64,000 nucleotides of DNA from Arundinibacter roseus (GCF_004348825.1 NZ_SMJU01000002.1:1-64000), one strand, 5' to 3'. Positions 54,101-62,843 are shown, counted from the stretch's first letter. Translations and numbers: made by a program. Notes: generated from the letters alone by a model not told the origin.

Positions 54101-54958
54101 CGCAAACGACCAGTTGAGGCCACCATCCACAGATTTTAAAACTCCGTACTGAGTTCCGGCAAACACAACACCCGCTGCATTTACGACCAGGTCCTGAATA
54201 TTTTGAAATGCCCCACCCAGGAAAGTTGAATTTCCATTTATTGTTGGGATTGTGGCTGCTAAACGCGTCCAGGTTGTTCCCCCATTGGTAGTTTTCCAAA
54301 TACCGCCTCCCCTAACCGCATCTGAATTCCCGTATCCTTCACCAGTACCGGCGTACATAATCTGCGGATCCGCCGGATTGTACGCAAGGCTACTGATAGC
54401 CAGATTTTCCCAAAAATCATTCACATGTTGCCAGGCCGAATCCGGATTTGTGATGTCGTTGGTATACCATAACCCTCCCGATACTCCGCCAGCCCAAACT
54501 TTACGGTGGGTAGGGTCGTTCGGGTCAAACAGTATAGCTCGGGTGCGGCCACCAATGTTGTTCGGGCCTCTTTCGACCCATTCGGTAGATTCTACATTGA
54601 ACTGCTGTTTTTGTAAAAGTGCCCGGGTGAATTTGCGCGAGGTTTCCAGCCTTTCATAGGGTACCCGCTTTGTTTCAGGATCCATCGTGATCAGGCGCTC
54701 ATGTTTTTGTCTTAATTCCGGATTATCATCCTCACTTCCCTGAGTCGTTGCCGGGACTTTATGTAACTGTTGATAGTCTCTATCAGCATCCAGAAATTGC
54801 TGATAAGCCTCCCGGCGCTCATTTGCGACCTGAGTCGGTAGAAAATTCTGTGTTGAAGGCAATAACGGAGTAGGTACTCGCTGACCAAAAGAGGGCAGAA
54901 AAAAGACAAGCATAGCTATCTTGCCTAGAATAATTGATTTTAGCAAAAGTGATTTCAT
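51197..54958 (-). CDS. Large secreted BNR/VPS10-type beta-propeller protein with GEVED domain
   Basis: The start is the ATG at 54956-54958 (MKSLLLKSIILGKIAML), giving 1253 residues and a signal peptide. Residues about 120-830 form a sialidase/VPS10-like propeller with Asp-box repeats of the type S.DGG.TW (TTNGGTTWTRL, KSVDGGLNWSFA, SSDSGSTWTNV). A Fn3-like region follows, then a GEVED domain (IAIWIDLNQDGSFTETELLY, GETEDHLVTL). The end resembles a G8-type repeat (SGDWDLGSTWVGG). No T9SS sorting domain is visible after it, although most such Bacteroidota proteins have one. It may bind or degrade extracellular glycans or proteins. No catalytic residues are evident. Confidence 0.83.
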   Translation of the reverse strand: MKSLLLKSIILGKIAMLVFFLPSFGQRVPTPLLPSTQNFLPTQVANERREAYQQFLDADRDYQQLHKVPATTQGSEDDNPELRQKHERLITMDPETKRVPYERLETSRKFTRALLQKQQFNVESTEWVERGPNNIGGRTRAILFDPNDPTHRKVWAGGVSGGLWYTNDITNPDSAWQHVNDFWENLAISSLAYNPADPQIMYAGTGEGYGNSDAVRGGGIWKTTNGGTTWTRLAATIPTINGNSTFLGGAFQNIQDLVVNAAGVVFAGTQYGVLKSVDGGLNWSFAHQPGTGYGNFVSDLELAADGVLYAAYGHYYAGNGSGKLYKSSDSGSTWTNVTPSDATGMRTEIALAPSTAGNNQTIYVAMQYNFSSMDIGLFMKSTDAGATWANITIPTYSNGEHFTSGQAWYNLILAVHPANPDFLYAGGTNITRSFDGGSTWADPVIYWYNHPDQHALLFRPGNPEGVVLGNDGGIYYSPNAGNSSVATGSVDYFDRNKNYNITQYYSIAQKNVPGDPYLLAGSQDNGTHHLNSTPPALGAGGFSSGGDGMLCFIDQDDPTVQISSYQYNSYNLLNSNGQNLGEIVPYGTEGQFLNPADYDSQQNILYSYRNSTRFTRVRNVGTTNDRSDFAVAINGTSFIKVGKTANVLFVGTSSGTIYKVTNTDLDTTSQIIINNGNGSYGNVSSIDIGATDDELLVTLSNYGVASVWYTANGGISWQNMDNATLPDMPIRFGIFNPLNRSQVMLATEIGVWATNDFFTASPSWAPINTNLANVSCHWLHYRASDGQVAVGTHGRGMFITDAFSTQNAPNSLTITNTLPASICKGLSFPVQLFVTGSYESENQFDIELSNATGSFDTNTQIIGTGSTGSLTALIPDIPEVTPGTQYRIRAKASHPSLLSSEAGPFTITAGGLVYVGSTPVITNPTNEGFTVEAALNDPGQVHFVVVGANSMEPTAGQIQNGLNADGKYALVWGLISIPSAGTGAIREVTGLMPGTTYEVYFYKEGGGLLTSCEGEAPVKLVTTTTGSPLPYCLPQYTYGCSDEDVVADFILTNTNLSYTNTGCSPNGFGYYGSTSTTLVPGQEYPFIFRTYRSNLTSYYPQNIAIWIDLNQDGSFTETELLYQSSGIPINEIMNTLAIPANASLGMTRLRIRTQYAYAGVVNDPCVLYQYGETEDHLVTLSNNAVIMSAQSGDWDLGSTWVGGLAPLASQRVIVQAGHLVRINGMEAKAKEVDLINGSLDFVNNGTLLVNNPE

Positions 54959-55418
54959 AAAGTTGGTTGGCAAAGAGGGTAGAGGGTCTGTAAAGTATTA
55001 AGTGAAATTATAGATTAGGCTTAGTATACACCAGTATATTTTCATGCGGAGTTTTTATGTAAAAATCGGTTAATTATTTTATTAATTATTGGCGTATTCA
55101 GTAATTTATTTCGCGGGAATTTTCGAGATTCACGTGCAAATTAAGGGTAAAATATGTTTAGTACGCATAGGGAGTTGTCCTTGTGAGGCGAGACTGTGAT
55201 GTGATTTTGGGCGCAAATCAGACGCCGATGCATAAGAAATTAAACATTGAGCGCTAAAAAATGTATAATGTTTCCTATTTTTGGATGTATTAGTTCAAAA
55301 ATAGTGGAGATAGGTTTGTGATGGTAAAATATCCAAAGGTGCCGGGTCTTCACTTCTTTTTGCCGTACTTTGGCCTAACGTAAGAATCAAAAATACACGA
55401 ATTCGATCAGCAAATTTT
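54959..55418. other. Intergenic stretch without a gene (460 bases)
   Basis: This is AT-rich DNA between two divergent genes. I see no protein gene, tRNA or strong hairpin. A TACTTTGG near 55366 is close to, but one base short of, a -7 box for the regulator gene. Both promoters must lie here. Confidence 0.6.
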
Positions 55419-56579
55419 ATGGTAAAAATAATCATCATCGATGATGAAGATAATATTCGCGAAGCTCTCAGGGACATTCTGGAATACGAGGGCTATGAAG
55501 TTGATGAGGCGAAAGATGGTGAAGAAGGACTTCTGAAAATCAAAAAAGAAGACTATCACGTAGCTCTTTGCGACATTTCTATGCCCAAAATGACGGGTCT
55601 CGAACTGCTGCTGAAAGTTGGAGAAGCGGGTAGATGTACGCAGTTCATCATGATTACGGCCTACGGAAATATCGAAAATGCGGTGGATGCTACCAAAAGA
55701 GGGGCCTTTGATTTTGTAAGTAAGCCACCGGATCTGAATCGACTCCTCATCAGCGTACGTAATGCCATCGAAAAGTATAAACTTGTTTCGGAGACCACGC
55801 AGTTGAAGAAAAAGATTTATAAGATCAACGAGATGGTAGGTGAGTCGGAGGCAATTCGGCGGGTCAAAGAATCCGTAGATCGGGTGGCACCAACCGAAGC
55901 GCGCGTACTTGTTACGGGGCCGAACGGATCGGGAAAAGAACTGGTAGCTAAGCAAATTCATGAAAAAAGTCCTCGTGCGCACATGCCATTAGTGGAGGTG
56001 AACTGCGCGGCTATTCCGGGAGAACTTATTGAAAGTGAGCTTTTTGGTCACGAAAAAGGAGCATTTACATCCGCAATCAAGCAGCGGCTGGGGAAATTTG
56101 AACAGGCCAATGGCGGTACAATTTTTCTGGATGAAATTGGTGATATGAGTCTTTCGGCACAGGCCAAAGTTCTACGTGCCTTGCAGGAAAATAAAATTTC
56201 GAGGGTAGGCGGAGAGAAAGAAATCAAAGTGAATGTTCGGGTAATTGCGGCTACTAATAAAGACTTGCGTAAAGAGATTCAGGAAGGGAATTTCCGTGAA
56301 GACCTTTTCCACCGATTGAGCGTCATCCTCATTCATGTTCCGGCTTTGGCCGACCGGAGAAAAGACATTCCCTTATTGGCCGATAAATTTTTGTATGACA
56401 TTGCCGAAGAATATGGCAGCAGTACAAAAAAAATATTACCTGATGCCATGGAGTACCTGCAATCACTACCCTGGACGGGGAATGTTCGTGAACTGCGAAA
56501 TGTAGTAGAGCGGTTAGTTATTCTGTGTGGAGAAAAAATTACCCTGGATGATGTCCGCATGTTTGCGGGCTCAATGTGA
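55419..56579 (+). CDS. Sigma-54-type response regulator lacking a DNA-binding domain
   Basis: The 386-residue protein has a receiver (D8/D9 acidic pair, phospho-acceptor D52 in LCDISMPKMTG, Lys in VSKPPD) and an AAA+ domain: Walker A GPNGSGKE at 167-174, Walker B FLDEIG at 236-241, and WTGNVRELRNVVERL near the end. The sigma-54 contact loop reads GAFTSA (214-219) rather than GAFTGA. The protein stops right after the AAA+ domain, without the usual Fis-type HTH. Such proteins are regular in Cytophagales and may activate sigma-54 promoters from solution or act differently. A possible kinase partner (58253-59572) lies two genes downstream. Confidence 0.9.
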   Translation: MVKIIIIDDEDNIREALRDILEYEGYEVDEAKDGEEGLLKIKKEDYHVALCDISMPKMTGLELLLKVGEAGRCTQFIMITAYGNIENAVDATKRGAFDFVSKPPDLNRLLISVRNAIEKYKLVSETTQLKKKIYKINEMVGESEAIRRVKESVDRVAPTEARVLVTGPNGSGKELVAKQIHEKSPRAHMPLVEVNCAAIPGELIESELFGHEKGAFTSAIKQRLGKFEQANGGTIFLDEIGDMSLSAQAKVLRALQENKISRVGGEKEIKVNVRVIAATNKDLRKEIQEGNFREDLFHRLSVILIHVPALADRRKDIPLLADKFLYDIAEEYGSSTKKILPDAMEYLQSLPWTGNVRELRNVVERLVILCGEKITLDDVRMFAGSM

Positions 56580-56592
56580 GTATAAATCTTTG

Positions 56593-56636
56593 AGCTAAGT
56601 CCGGAAAAATTTTCGTTTTTCCGGACTTAGCTTTTT
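56593..56636. terminator. Bidirectional terminator between regulator and LuxE-like gene
   Basis: Seventeen-base perfect arms (56593-56609 and 56616-56632; core CTAAGTCCGG) enclose a 6-base loop. A T-run follows on the plus strand, and the minus-strand gene stop (56635) overlaps it. Confidence 0.87.
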
Positions 56637-57687
56637 ATAAGGCCATCAAATTACAGCCACGCAGGTCAGAATTATCAAAGCGGCCCAATACGTAGAAAGA
56701 CTCTTTTTCCTCCCCAAAACGGCCTAAGTCCTGTGTTTCTATAAAACTGCACGAATCCAAATTGGCCAGATCTGTCACATTAATCCCACCGGTTTTGATC
56801 GTTTGGCCATACGTGTACTGCTCAAAAGGATCATTTGGGTCCCGAAGAAGTATACGCATCGTTGCGCCGGGCCGAAACAGCCCGCCGCCGAGTGAATAGC
56901 TTTGTGAAAGAAGTTCAGTCATTCCATACTCCGAATGAATATTGGCGATTCCTAGTTTTTCCTGTAAAACAGCGTGTACTTCTTCCCGCAACATTTCTTT
57001 TCTGCGGCCTTTCATGCCTCCGGTTTCCATGATAATCAGGTCATTGAAATCTTGAAGAAAGGTCAAATCTTCGCTGGATTCTGCCCAATCAAGTAGCGCA
57101 AATGTAACTCCTAGCACAATTATTTTCTTGCCGTCCTCCAAGGTAGAAAGTCCACGAAGCGTTTGGGTCAATGCCGCTAGGTCATTTAGATAAAAGCCCG
57201 AAAAGTCAGAACCCGTTTGCTCAATAAAGTGGCGCACCATATACACAAGCGAAGAATTGTTTCGTTGAAGGTAGGAAGGTAAGAGGGCGAGCAGGTGAAA
57301 CTGACTTAATGCTCCATATTCCTGCTCAAAGATGCGTTGGCTGAGGGTTTGATAGAGGGATGCATCGTAAAGCGTATGGACACTTGCTGTGGAGCCTGTG
57401 GTTCCACTGCTTTCAAAATGGATCGCCGACGCGGGCGGCTGGCCGGTTCTAATAGTGTGGTGCTTGAAGAATTGTATGGGGAGATGAGGGACCTCTGCCA
57501 GCCGTTCGAGGCGATTCCTGCTCACGCCCAAATGGTCCAAATAGGTCCGATAAACAGGATTAAAGCTTGCCTGATACCGAAATACCTGCATAGCCAGATC
57601 TTCAAATGTATCTGGTGTAACTGTCAGTATTTCGCGGCGTAGTTTCTGCCTTATTTCGGCTGCATTGCTGTTGATTCCTGATTCCAA
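56635..57687 (-). CDS. LuxE-like acyl-protein synthetase/acyltransferase family protein
   Basis: Only a TTG (57685-57687, MESGINSNAAEIRQ) starts the full frame; the first ATG is 32 codons in. The 350-residue protein has FESSGTTGSTASVH, the Ser/Thr-Gly adenylate-binding loop of the AMP-binding superfamily, and SEYGMTELLSQ, the second ANL-type motif. The length and layout fit LuxE/PaaK-like proteins, which activate a fatty acid or aryl acid as an acyl-adenylate. The Bacteroidota members are not linked to luminescence and their role is unknown. A minus-strand TATATTTG at 57718-57725 is its likely -7 box. Confidence 0.82.
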   Translation of the reverse strand: MESGINSNAAEIRQKLRREILTVTPDTFEDLAMQVFRYQASFNPVYRTYLDHLGVSRNRLERLAEVPHLPIQFFKHHTIRTGQPPASAIHFESSGTTGSTASVHTLYDASLYQTLSQRIFEQEYGALSQFHLLALLPSYLQRNNSSLVYMVRHFIEQTGSDFSGFYLNDLAALTQTLRGLSTLEDGKKIIVLGVTFALLDWAESSEDLTFLQDFNDLIIMETGGMKGRRKEMLREEVHAVLQEKLGIANIHSEYGMTELLSQSYSLGGGLFRPGATMRILLRDPNDPFEQYTYGQTIKTGGINVTDLANLDSCSFIETQDLGRFGEEKESFYVLGRFDNSDLRGCNLMAL

Positions 57688-57725
57688 TTCCGTAAATTTG
57701 TCATATTAATAGATAGCCAAATATA
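57671..57725. promoter_or_regulatory. Overlapping divergent promoters
   Basis: For the plus-strand gene at 57728, TTG (57671-57673) lies 19 bases before TAAATTTG (57693-57700), a good Bacteroidetes promoter. For the minus-strand gene, TATATTTG lies at 57718-57725. The two transcripts would start within about 15 bases of each other and interfere. Confidence 0.5.
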
Positions 57726-57727
57726 AC

Positions 57728-58252
57728 ATGCGTTTAAGTATTTGTATCGCAATTCTCGTTTCGCTTGGGCTGCTTGGATGTGTAGATTCACCCAATTTTG
57801 ATAATACACCAAGCATTCAATATAATAGTATCGATAAATTTACCATTTTCGATACCTTCTCTCAGGCAAATGCGGATTCCCTCGTAATCACGATTGACTT
57901 TGAAGACGGTGATGGTGACCTTGGTGTACCTCCTGAACAAATCAGCGATACGGCCTTTGTTAATCGTGTCTATAAAGATTGGGGAAATTATGAACTGACT
58001 GTTTTTGAGCGAAATGAAGACGGAACCTTCAAGCTCCGGCCTTTGGCGCTTTTTAGTTCTTTGTTCTTTCCCGTGTTAAAACGTGACGGAAAACCCGGAC
58101 CAATCAAAGGTAAACTTGATCTTCGGCAGACCTTTCCGGCGACTCGGTTTGGAAAATTGACTACCGTAAAATTGCAGGTTCGCATTCGGGACCGCGCTTT
58201 GAACGTAAGCAACGTGATTGAAACCGATACAATTTCAATTTATCTGGATTAA
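57728..58252 (+). CDS. Small lipoprotein with acidic Gly-rich loop, function unknown
   Basis: The 174-residue protein opens MRLSICIAILVSLGLLGCVD with lipobox LLGC (Cys18). The mature part is beta-rich and contains DFEDGDGDLG, an Asp/Gly loop that could bind calcium, followed by strands ending in ETDTISIYLD. Proteins with this EDGDGDLG loop are frequent in Bacteroidota as single-domain lipoproteins. Function is unknown. Its stop is directly adjacent to the stop of the convergent kinase gene (58252/58253). Confidence 0.72.
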   Translation: MRLSICIAILVSLGLLGCVDSPNFDNTPSIQYNSIDKFTIFDTFSQANADSLVITIDFEDGDGDLGVPPEQISDTAFVNRVYKDWGNYELTVFERNEDGTFKLRPLALFSSLFFPVLKRDGKPGPIKGKLDLRQTFPATRFGKLTTVKLQVRIRDRALNVSNVIETDTISIYLD

Positions 58253-59572
58253 TTAACTACCTGCCGAAGGTACCGGAGCTGTGACCTGCATCATAATTCG
58301 GAAGGTTGTGCCGTGGCCCGGTTCGGAATGTTTCACAAAGAGTTTGCCGTGGTGGTAATTCTCAATGATTCGTTTGGCAAGTGTAAGTCCTAAACCCCAT
58401 CCCCGCTTTTTGGTGCTAAATCCCGGACGAAAAATCTTACTCAAATTACTTTTACTAATGCCTTTTCCTGTATCCTGAATGTCAATAAATACTTCATTCA
58501 GATGTAACATCGGGATCAGGGAAATGCGGATTTCGCCAACGCCACCCATCGCATCCACCGCATTTTTACAAATGTTTTCAATCACCCATTCAAATAAGTT
58601 GCGATTGAGGAGCACCCGCTGCCCTTCGGTTAGCTGATCATCAATATAAAATTTGACTTTCGATGAAACCCTTCGTTCGAGATACGTTACAAATCCGGTC
58701 ACGATTTCGGCCAAAGGTTCTTCTTTGAGCGTGGGCATTGAGCCAATGTTGGAAAATCGGGTCGTAATCATTTCCAGGCGCTGTACATCCTTTTCGATCT
58801 CATCCGCAATGGAAGGGTCCATGTCCGGATCTGATCGAAAATATTCGGTCCAGGCCATTAAGGAAGATAGGGGAGTGCCAAGTTGATGAGCGGTTTCTTT
58901 GGCCAACCCTACCCATACCTGATTTTGTTCCGCTTTTCGGGCCGAGCTAAACGCAAGATATGCCAGAAATCCAATGATAAAGATTCCCGAAAGCTGAATG
59001 TAAGGATAGTAGCGTAGCTGAGTAAGCAAAAAAGAATTGCTGTAATACACATATCCAACCCGATCTTCGCCAATTTCAACCGGAATCGGGTTGTGTTCCT
59101 GCTTCATTTTGGCGAGGTTTTCCTGAATAATCCGTTCCTGATTTTCAGGACTTACGTTTTCCGGGAATGCAATGTTATTATGAGCAGCAGGCATGTTGTT
59201 TTCATCAAGGTAGATGGTCGGGATTTCGTAAAAACTATTGGCCTCCCGAATCATCTCCATGATTCCGTTCAGATCTTCGTCATAATCACTGTTGATGGCA
59301 TAGCGCATCCATTCTGCAAAAAGCTTGATTTGCCTTAATTCCCGCTCTTCAAGTTTTTCGACCAGATCATTGGTATAAAAAAGTGAACCGATGCTGATCA
59401 GAAAAAGATTGAAGCCAATGATGACCTTATAAATATTTTTTTGACCATAAGAGTCAATCAATGAGCGCCTTAGCTTCAAACTATTGAATAGTGCCACGGG
59501 ACTCTTATAATTTTTTGTACGCTTTTTCCTGCTTTGGGGTATCTGTTTCATACTTGCCTGAAACGCCTTCAT
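58253..59572 (-). CDS. Two-span sensor histidine kinase
   Basis: The 439-residue protein (an ATG seven codons in is an alternative start) has membrane helices at about 49-67 and 192-210, with an extracytoplasmic domain between. The kinase core shows the H box GLAKETAHQLGTPLSSL with H229, an N box (ICKNAVDAMGG), the G1 motif DTGKGIS, the F box STKKRGWGLGL, and the G2 motif. The GW(GL)GLTLAKRI form is characteristic of a Bacteroidota kinase group often found beside hemA. The sigma-54-type regulator at 55419 is a candidate partner. It is divergent from hemA. Confidence 0.9.
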   Translation of the reverse strand: MKAFQASMKQIPQSRKKRTKNYKSPVALFNSLKLRRSLIDSYGQKNIYKVIIGFNLFLISIGSLFYTNDLVEKLEERELRQIKLFAEWMRYAINSDYDEDLNGIMEMIREANSFYEIPTIYLDENNMPAAHNNIAFPENVSPENQERIIQENLAKMKQEHNPIPVEIGEDRVGYVYYSNSFLLTQLRYYPYIQLSGIFIIGFLAYLAFSSARKAEQNQVWVGLAKETAHQLGTPLSSLMAWTEYFRSDPDMDPSIADEIEKDVQRLEMITTRFSNIGSMPTLKEEPLAEIVTGFVTYLERRVSSKVKFYIDDQLTEGQRVLLNRNLFEWVIENICKNAVDAMGGVGEIRISLIPMLHLNEVFIDIQDTGKGISKSNLSKIFRPGFSTKKRGWGLGLTLAKRIIENYHHGKLFVKHSEPGHGTTFRIMMQVTAPVPSAGS

Positions 59573-59799
59573 TCGTTGAGTAAAGGCAACGGAAAACGAT
59601 TTTTTAGAATAACGAATTAAAATAGAAAACAGGTAAGACCCGGCCTCCGGCAGGCGAAGTCAGTCATAAATGTGACATTTGTCATAGACATAGAATCTTA
59701 ATCTTGTGAATTTAGCAGAAATAAATCAGAACAATTTATATAGTTTCTAAATAAACTTAACTGCTCTGATTCCGGTTTTCATATATGAACATTGTGGTG

Positions 59800-59807
59800 T
59801 AAATTTG
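59800..59807 (+). promoter_or_regulatory. -7 promoter box of hemA
   Basis: TAAATTTG, an exact TAnnTTTG, ends 23 bases before the hemA ATG at 59831. The -33 region (TTTT, 20 bases upstream) is weak. Confidence 0.5.
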
Positions 59808-59830
59808 CCCTTAGAATACAGAAAAACAGA

Positions 59831-61096
59831 ATGTACAATCAGTTCAAATCCGTAAGTATCTCGTACCGAACCGCTCCCCTGGAAATTAGGGAGCAAATTG
59901 CACTCAACGAAGAAGAAGCCAAAGCCCTCATGCTTCGTCTTAAAGACTTCTTTGACCTGTCAGACGTTCTGATCGTGTCTACCTGCAATCGTACCGAAAT
60001 ATATTACTCATCTCCCAATGATTATAATTCCGAACTGATTTCGTTGCTTTTGATCTCGAAAGGATTGACAAACACAGAGGCGTTTGCTCCTTTATTTGAT
60101 TCATACAGCGAAGGTGAACTTACAATTCGGCATCTGTTTGAGGTTGCCACCGGTTTGCATTCACAGGTGGTTGGCGATATGCAGATTCCTAATCAAATCA
60201 AGCAGGCATACCAATGGTCTGCTGATCTCAACATGGCGGGGCCCTTTTTGCACCGTCTGATGCACACCATCTTTTTTGCCAACAAACGGGTTGCGCAGGA
60301 AACTTCCTTTCGGGATGGCGCCGCTTCTTCGTCCTATGCAGCCGTAGAATTAGTAGAAACACTGACAATCAGTCCCCGTATTTTAGTGGTAGGATTGGGC
60401 GAAATAGGAACTGACATTTGTAAAAATCTTGCTCAAAAAGATAATTCAGACATTACTCTCATCAACCGTACCCGCTCCAAAGCCGAAGAACTCGCTGCTA
60501 CCTATGGGTTCAGAGTGAGTGATTTTGAAGTGATGACTCAGGAACTGGAACGAGCCGATGTAATAATTTCTTCAATTGCACTTGATCAGCCTTATTTTAC
60601 CAAAGCAATGGTGCAAAAAGCCGGTGGCCTATCGTATAAGTACTTCATTGATCTTTCAGTACCACGCAGTGTAGATCCCGAGATTGAGCAAATTGCTGGT
60701 GTTGTTTTGTATAATATTGATACGATTCGTGAGCGTGCCAACGATGCTCTTGCCCGTCGTATGCAGGCGATTCCGTCGGTGCGTCGAATTATAGATGAGT
60801 CCGTAGCAGAGTTCAACGATTGGTCCAAAGAAATGATCGTTTCACCCACGATTCATAAATTGAAAAATGCTCTGGAACAGATTCGCCTCGAAGAAATGGC
60901 ACGGTTTACCAAGATGCTCAGCGAGGAAGAAATGACCAAAATGGACAAAATTACGTCCAGCATGATGCAGAAAATCATTAAACTGCCCGTCTTGCAACTT
61001 AAAGCAGCCTGTAAACGTGGGGAAGCTGAAACGCTGATTGATGTTTTGAACGACCTCTTCAATTTGGAAAAGAGCGTTGAAAAAAATAATCACTAA
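59831..61096 (+). CDS. hemA: Glutamyl-tRNA reductase
   Basis: The start is the ATG at 59831 (MYNQFKSVSISYRTAPLEI); an open extension to 59792 covers the promoter. The 421-residue protein has the catalytic Cys in VSTCNRTEIY, GDMQIPNQIK as the substrate/tRNA-binding motif, and SFRDGAASSSYAAVE. Then come the NADPH-binding GLGEIGTDICKNL and the C-terminal helical dimerisation domain. It reduces glutamyl-tRNA to glutamate-1-semialdehyde, the first committed step of C5 haem synthesis. No other haem genes are adjacent. Confidence 0.96.
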   Translation: MYNQFKSVSISYRTAPLEIREQIALNEEEAKALMLRLKDFFDLSDVLIVSTCNRTEIYYSSPNDYNSELISLLLISKGLTNTEAFAPLFDSYSEGELTIRHLFEVATGLHSQVVGDMQIPNQIKQAYQWSADLNMAGPFLHRLMHTIFFANKRVAQETSFRDGAASSSYAAVELVETLTISPRILVVGLGEIGTDICKNLAQKDNSDITLINRTRSKAEELAATYGFRVSDFEVMTQELERADVIISSIALDQPYFTKAMVQKAGGLSYKYFIDLSVPRSVDPEIEQIAGVVLYNIDTIRERANDALARRMQAIPSVRRIIDESVAEFNDWSKEMIVSPTIHKLKNALEQIRLEEMARFTKMLSEEEMTKMDKITSSMMQKIIKLPVLQLKAACKRGEAETLIDVLNDLFNLEKSVEKNNH

Positions 61097-61204
61097 ATAA
61101 GTAGCTATTAGGCTATCAGAAATTAGGGATTATGTTGTTGTAAATCAGCACTTTGTGATCCTTTTAAGTATCATCTAAATAAGCTCAAATACTTAGATAA
61201 GTGA

Positions 61205-62680
61205 TTATTGAAGAGCTGAGCCTCCAAAATCTTCTGTGTAATGAATGTCTCCGGCAAGTGTTCGCAGTTGCACCCAATCCACAAATCCTGTCCCTTTGAA
61301 TTGTAGCGAAATAGCCTGCAATTCCCCGATTTGGCCTTCATAAGGCTGCCGATGCCGCAGCTTTTCATTGACGTACAGTTCAGCAACTTTGTTTTTGCAG
61401 ACAACCTTAACCGTAATCCAATCCGAAAGATCTACACCCAGCGCAGGCAAGAGTTTGCCCAATTGCTGATTGGCGTGGTCGTAGCCTACCTGCGTGTCGG
61501 CAATTTTTAAATATCCATACTGAATACAACTGGGGTGTAACAAGTTGAAAGCCAAGGATGATAGCTTGTTCTCGCTATTGCCAATCAACGCTATTTCACT
61601 ATCGAAACAGCTAATTCCACCTTCTTTCATCGGATTTTTTATTCGCGCTTCAAACACCATTGTGTCCATGCTGCAGGTAAAAGGCTGAACATAGGAATAC
61701 TGCGTATAAAAATCTTCCTTTATGGTTTGAAAAGGAAGTTGTGAAAGCGGGAGGTGCAGGGTGTTGCCCTGAATGATTTTATCGGCTGGAAAAAAAAGAC
61801 TCTTCCCAATTTGCGCCTGCCAATGATCCGTTTTGATCGGAATCTGAAAAGACTTCACAAAGTTCTTTCCATTTTTTACAATTCGGATATGCGCAAGTGT
61901 AACCTTCGGGTGGAAAAATAATTGACTAACTGTGCCCGACGGACTGCTTAATATTTTCTTTCCATCGCCAAAATTTATAAAGGCACTATCATAGGAATTT
62001 TCGCCCAGGTCGTATGCGAATTTTATAAGGGAAGGTGCTTTTTGAGCATTGCTTGCTGATACGATACGAAGATTAATCTGCGAAAGGACGGGTGCATTGC
62101 TGTTTACGGAAGGAGCCTGATCCGGGCGAACGAAAAAATAGGCCGTGAGCGAGGCCAAAAACCAGGTGACGGCCAAAAGCCCCCAAATCCAGTTTTGAGA
62201 TTTAGATTCCGTGGGGATCGGTAAAGGCGGAGCGGGTATTTCTTCCGTTGCTACTTCCACAGGCGGGGGCGGAATACTGCTTGCGGAGCTTTTGTCTACA
62301 AAATCTTTCCAGGAATCGTAGCCCGCAAAAACGGCAAAAAGGTCTTTATTTTGTTCGTAAAATTTGCCGGTATAATTATCAAGTAAAAAACGACGTACCG
62401 TATCGCGGCTTATCGTTCGTTCGCCAGCTGATGTGTTTGGGTAGCGTGCGTGATACACGACAAGGAGTGTGTTGCTAAGGGCTTCATAAAATTTCGTTTT
62501 TTGCGTAACTGTGGCATAACTCGGACCAAAAGAACTCCATTCGTTGATCCATTGTTTTTGAAGCACGGCTTCTACTTTCTTGCGCAGGGAACCTTCCAGA
62601 TAGTGATTTCTTGATTCATCAAATGAAGGATTTGATGCAAAGCTCCTTTGTGCAATTTTTTTATATCCAAACGATTTCAT
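61205..62680 (-). CDS. Single-span membrane protein with N-terminal helical and C-terminal beta domain
   Basis: The start chosen is the ATG at 62678-62680 (MKSFGYKKIAQRS); a GTG at 62696-62698 is possible. Of the 491 residues, about 1-125 are a helical domain ending FAVFAGYDSWKDFV. A Pro-rich linker (PPPPVEVATEEIPAPPLP) precedes one membrane helix (WIWGLLAVTWFLASLTAYFF). The outer part is beta-rich with a LamG-like stretch near the end (YLKIADTQVGYDHAN, WITVKVVCKNKVAELYVN). The cytoplasmic domain recalls small helix-bundle domains at the start of Bacteroidota membrane sensors. The upstream DNA has three palindromic ACTTGCAT sites. Function is unknown. Confidence 0.65.
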   Translation of the reverse strand: MKSFGYKKIAQRSFASNPSFDESRNHYLEGSLRKKVEAVLQKQWINEWSSFGPSYATVTQKTKFYEALSNTLLVVYHARYPNTSAGERTISRDTVRRFLLDNYTGKFYEQNKDLFAVFAGYDSWKDFVDKSSASSIPPPPVEVATEEIPAPPLPIPTESKSQNWIWGLLAVTWFLASLTAYFFVRPDQAPSVNSNAPVLSQINLRIVSASNAQKAPSLIKFAYDLGENSYDSAFINFGDGKKILSSPSGTVSQLFFHPKVTLAHIRIVKNGKNFVKSFQIPIKTDHWQAQIGKSLFFPADKIIQGNTLHLPLSQLPFQTIKEDFYTQYSYVQPFTCSMDTMVFEARIKNPMKEGGISCFDSEIALIGNSENKLSSLAFNLLHPSCIQYGYLKIADTQVGYDHANQQLGKLLPALGVDLSDWITVKVVCKNKVAELYVNEKLRHRQPYEGQIGELQAISLQFKGTGFVDWVQLRTLAGDIHYTEDFGGSALQ

Positions 62681-62737
62681 ACCTACGCAAATTTTCACCT
62701 GACTGATACCCTATCTTCTCAATGCCTCTGCTTTTAC

Positions 62738-62843
62738 ATGCAAGTAGGCAGATGTACCAAAAAAGACCAACTTCCTTATTCAGAGATTGCTATCGATTTA
62801 GTTGCAAAACTTGCATAATGCAAGTTACTACTTGCATGCAAAT
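62738..62843. promoter_or_regulatory. Cluster of ACTTGCAT/ATGCAAGT palindromic sites
   Basis: ATGCAAGT is at 62738-62745. The perfect palindrome ACTTGCAT-A-ATGCAAGT is at 62809-62825. ACTTGCATGCAAAT is at 62830-62843. All fall in the 300 bases before the minus-strand gene at 61205-62680. The spacing and repeated half-site suggest a regulator binding array. Confidence 0.5.
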
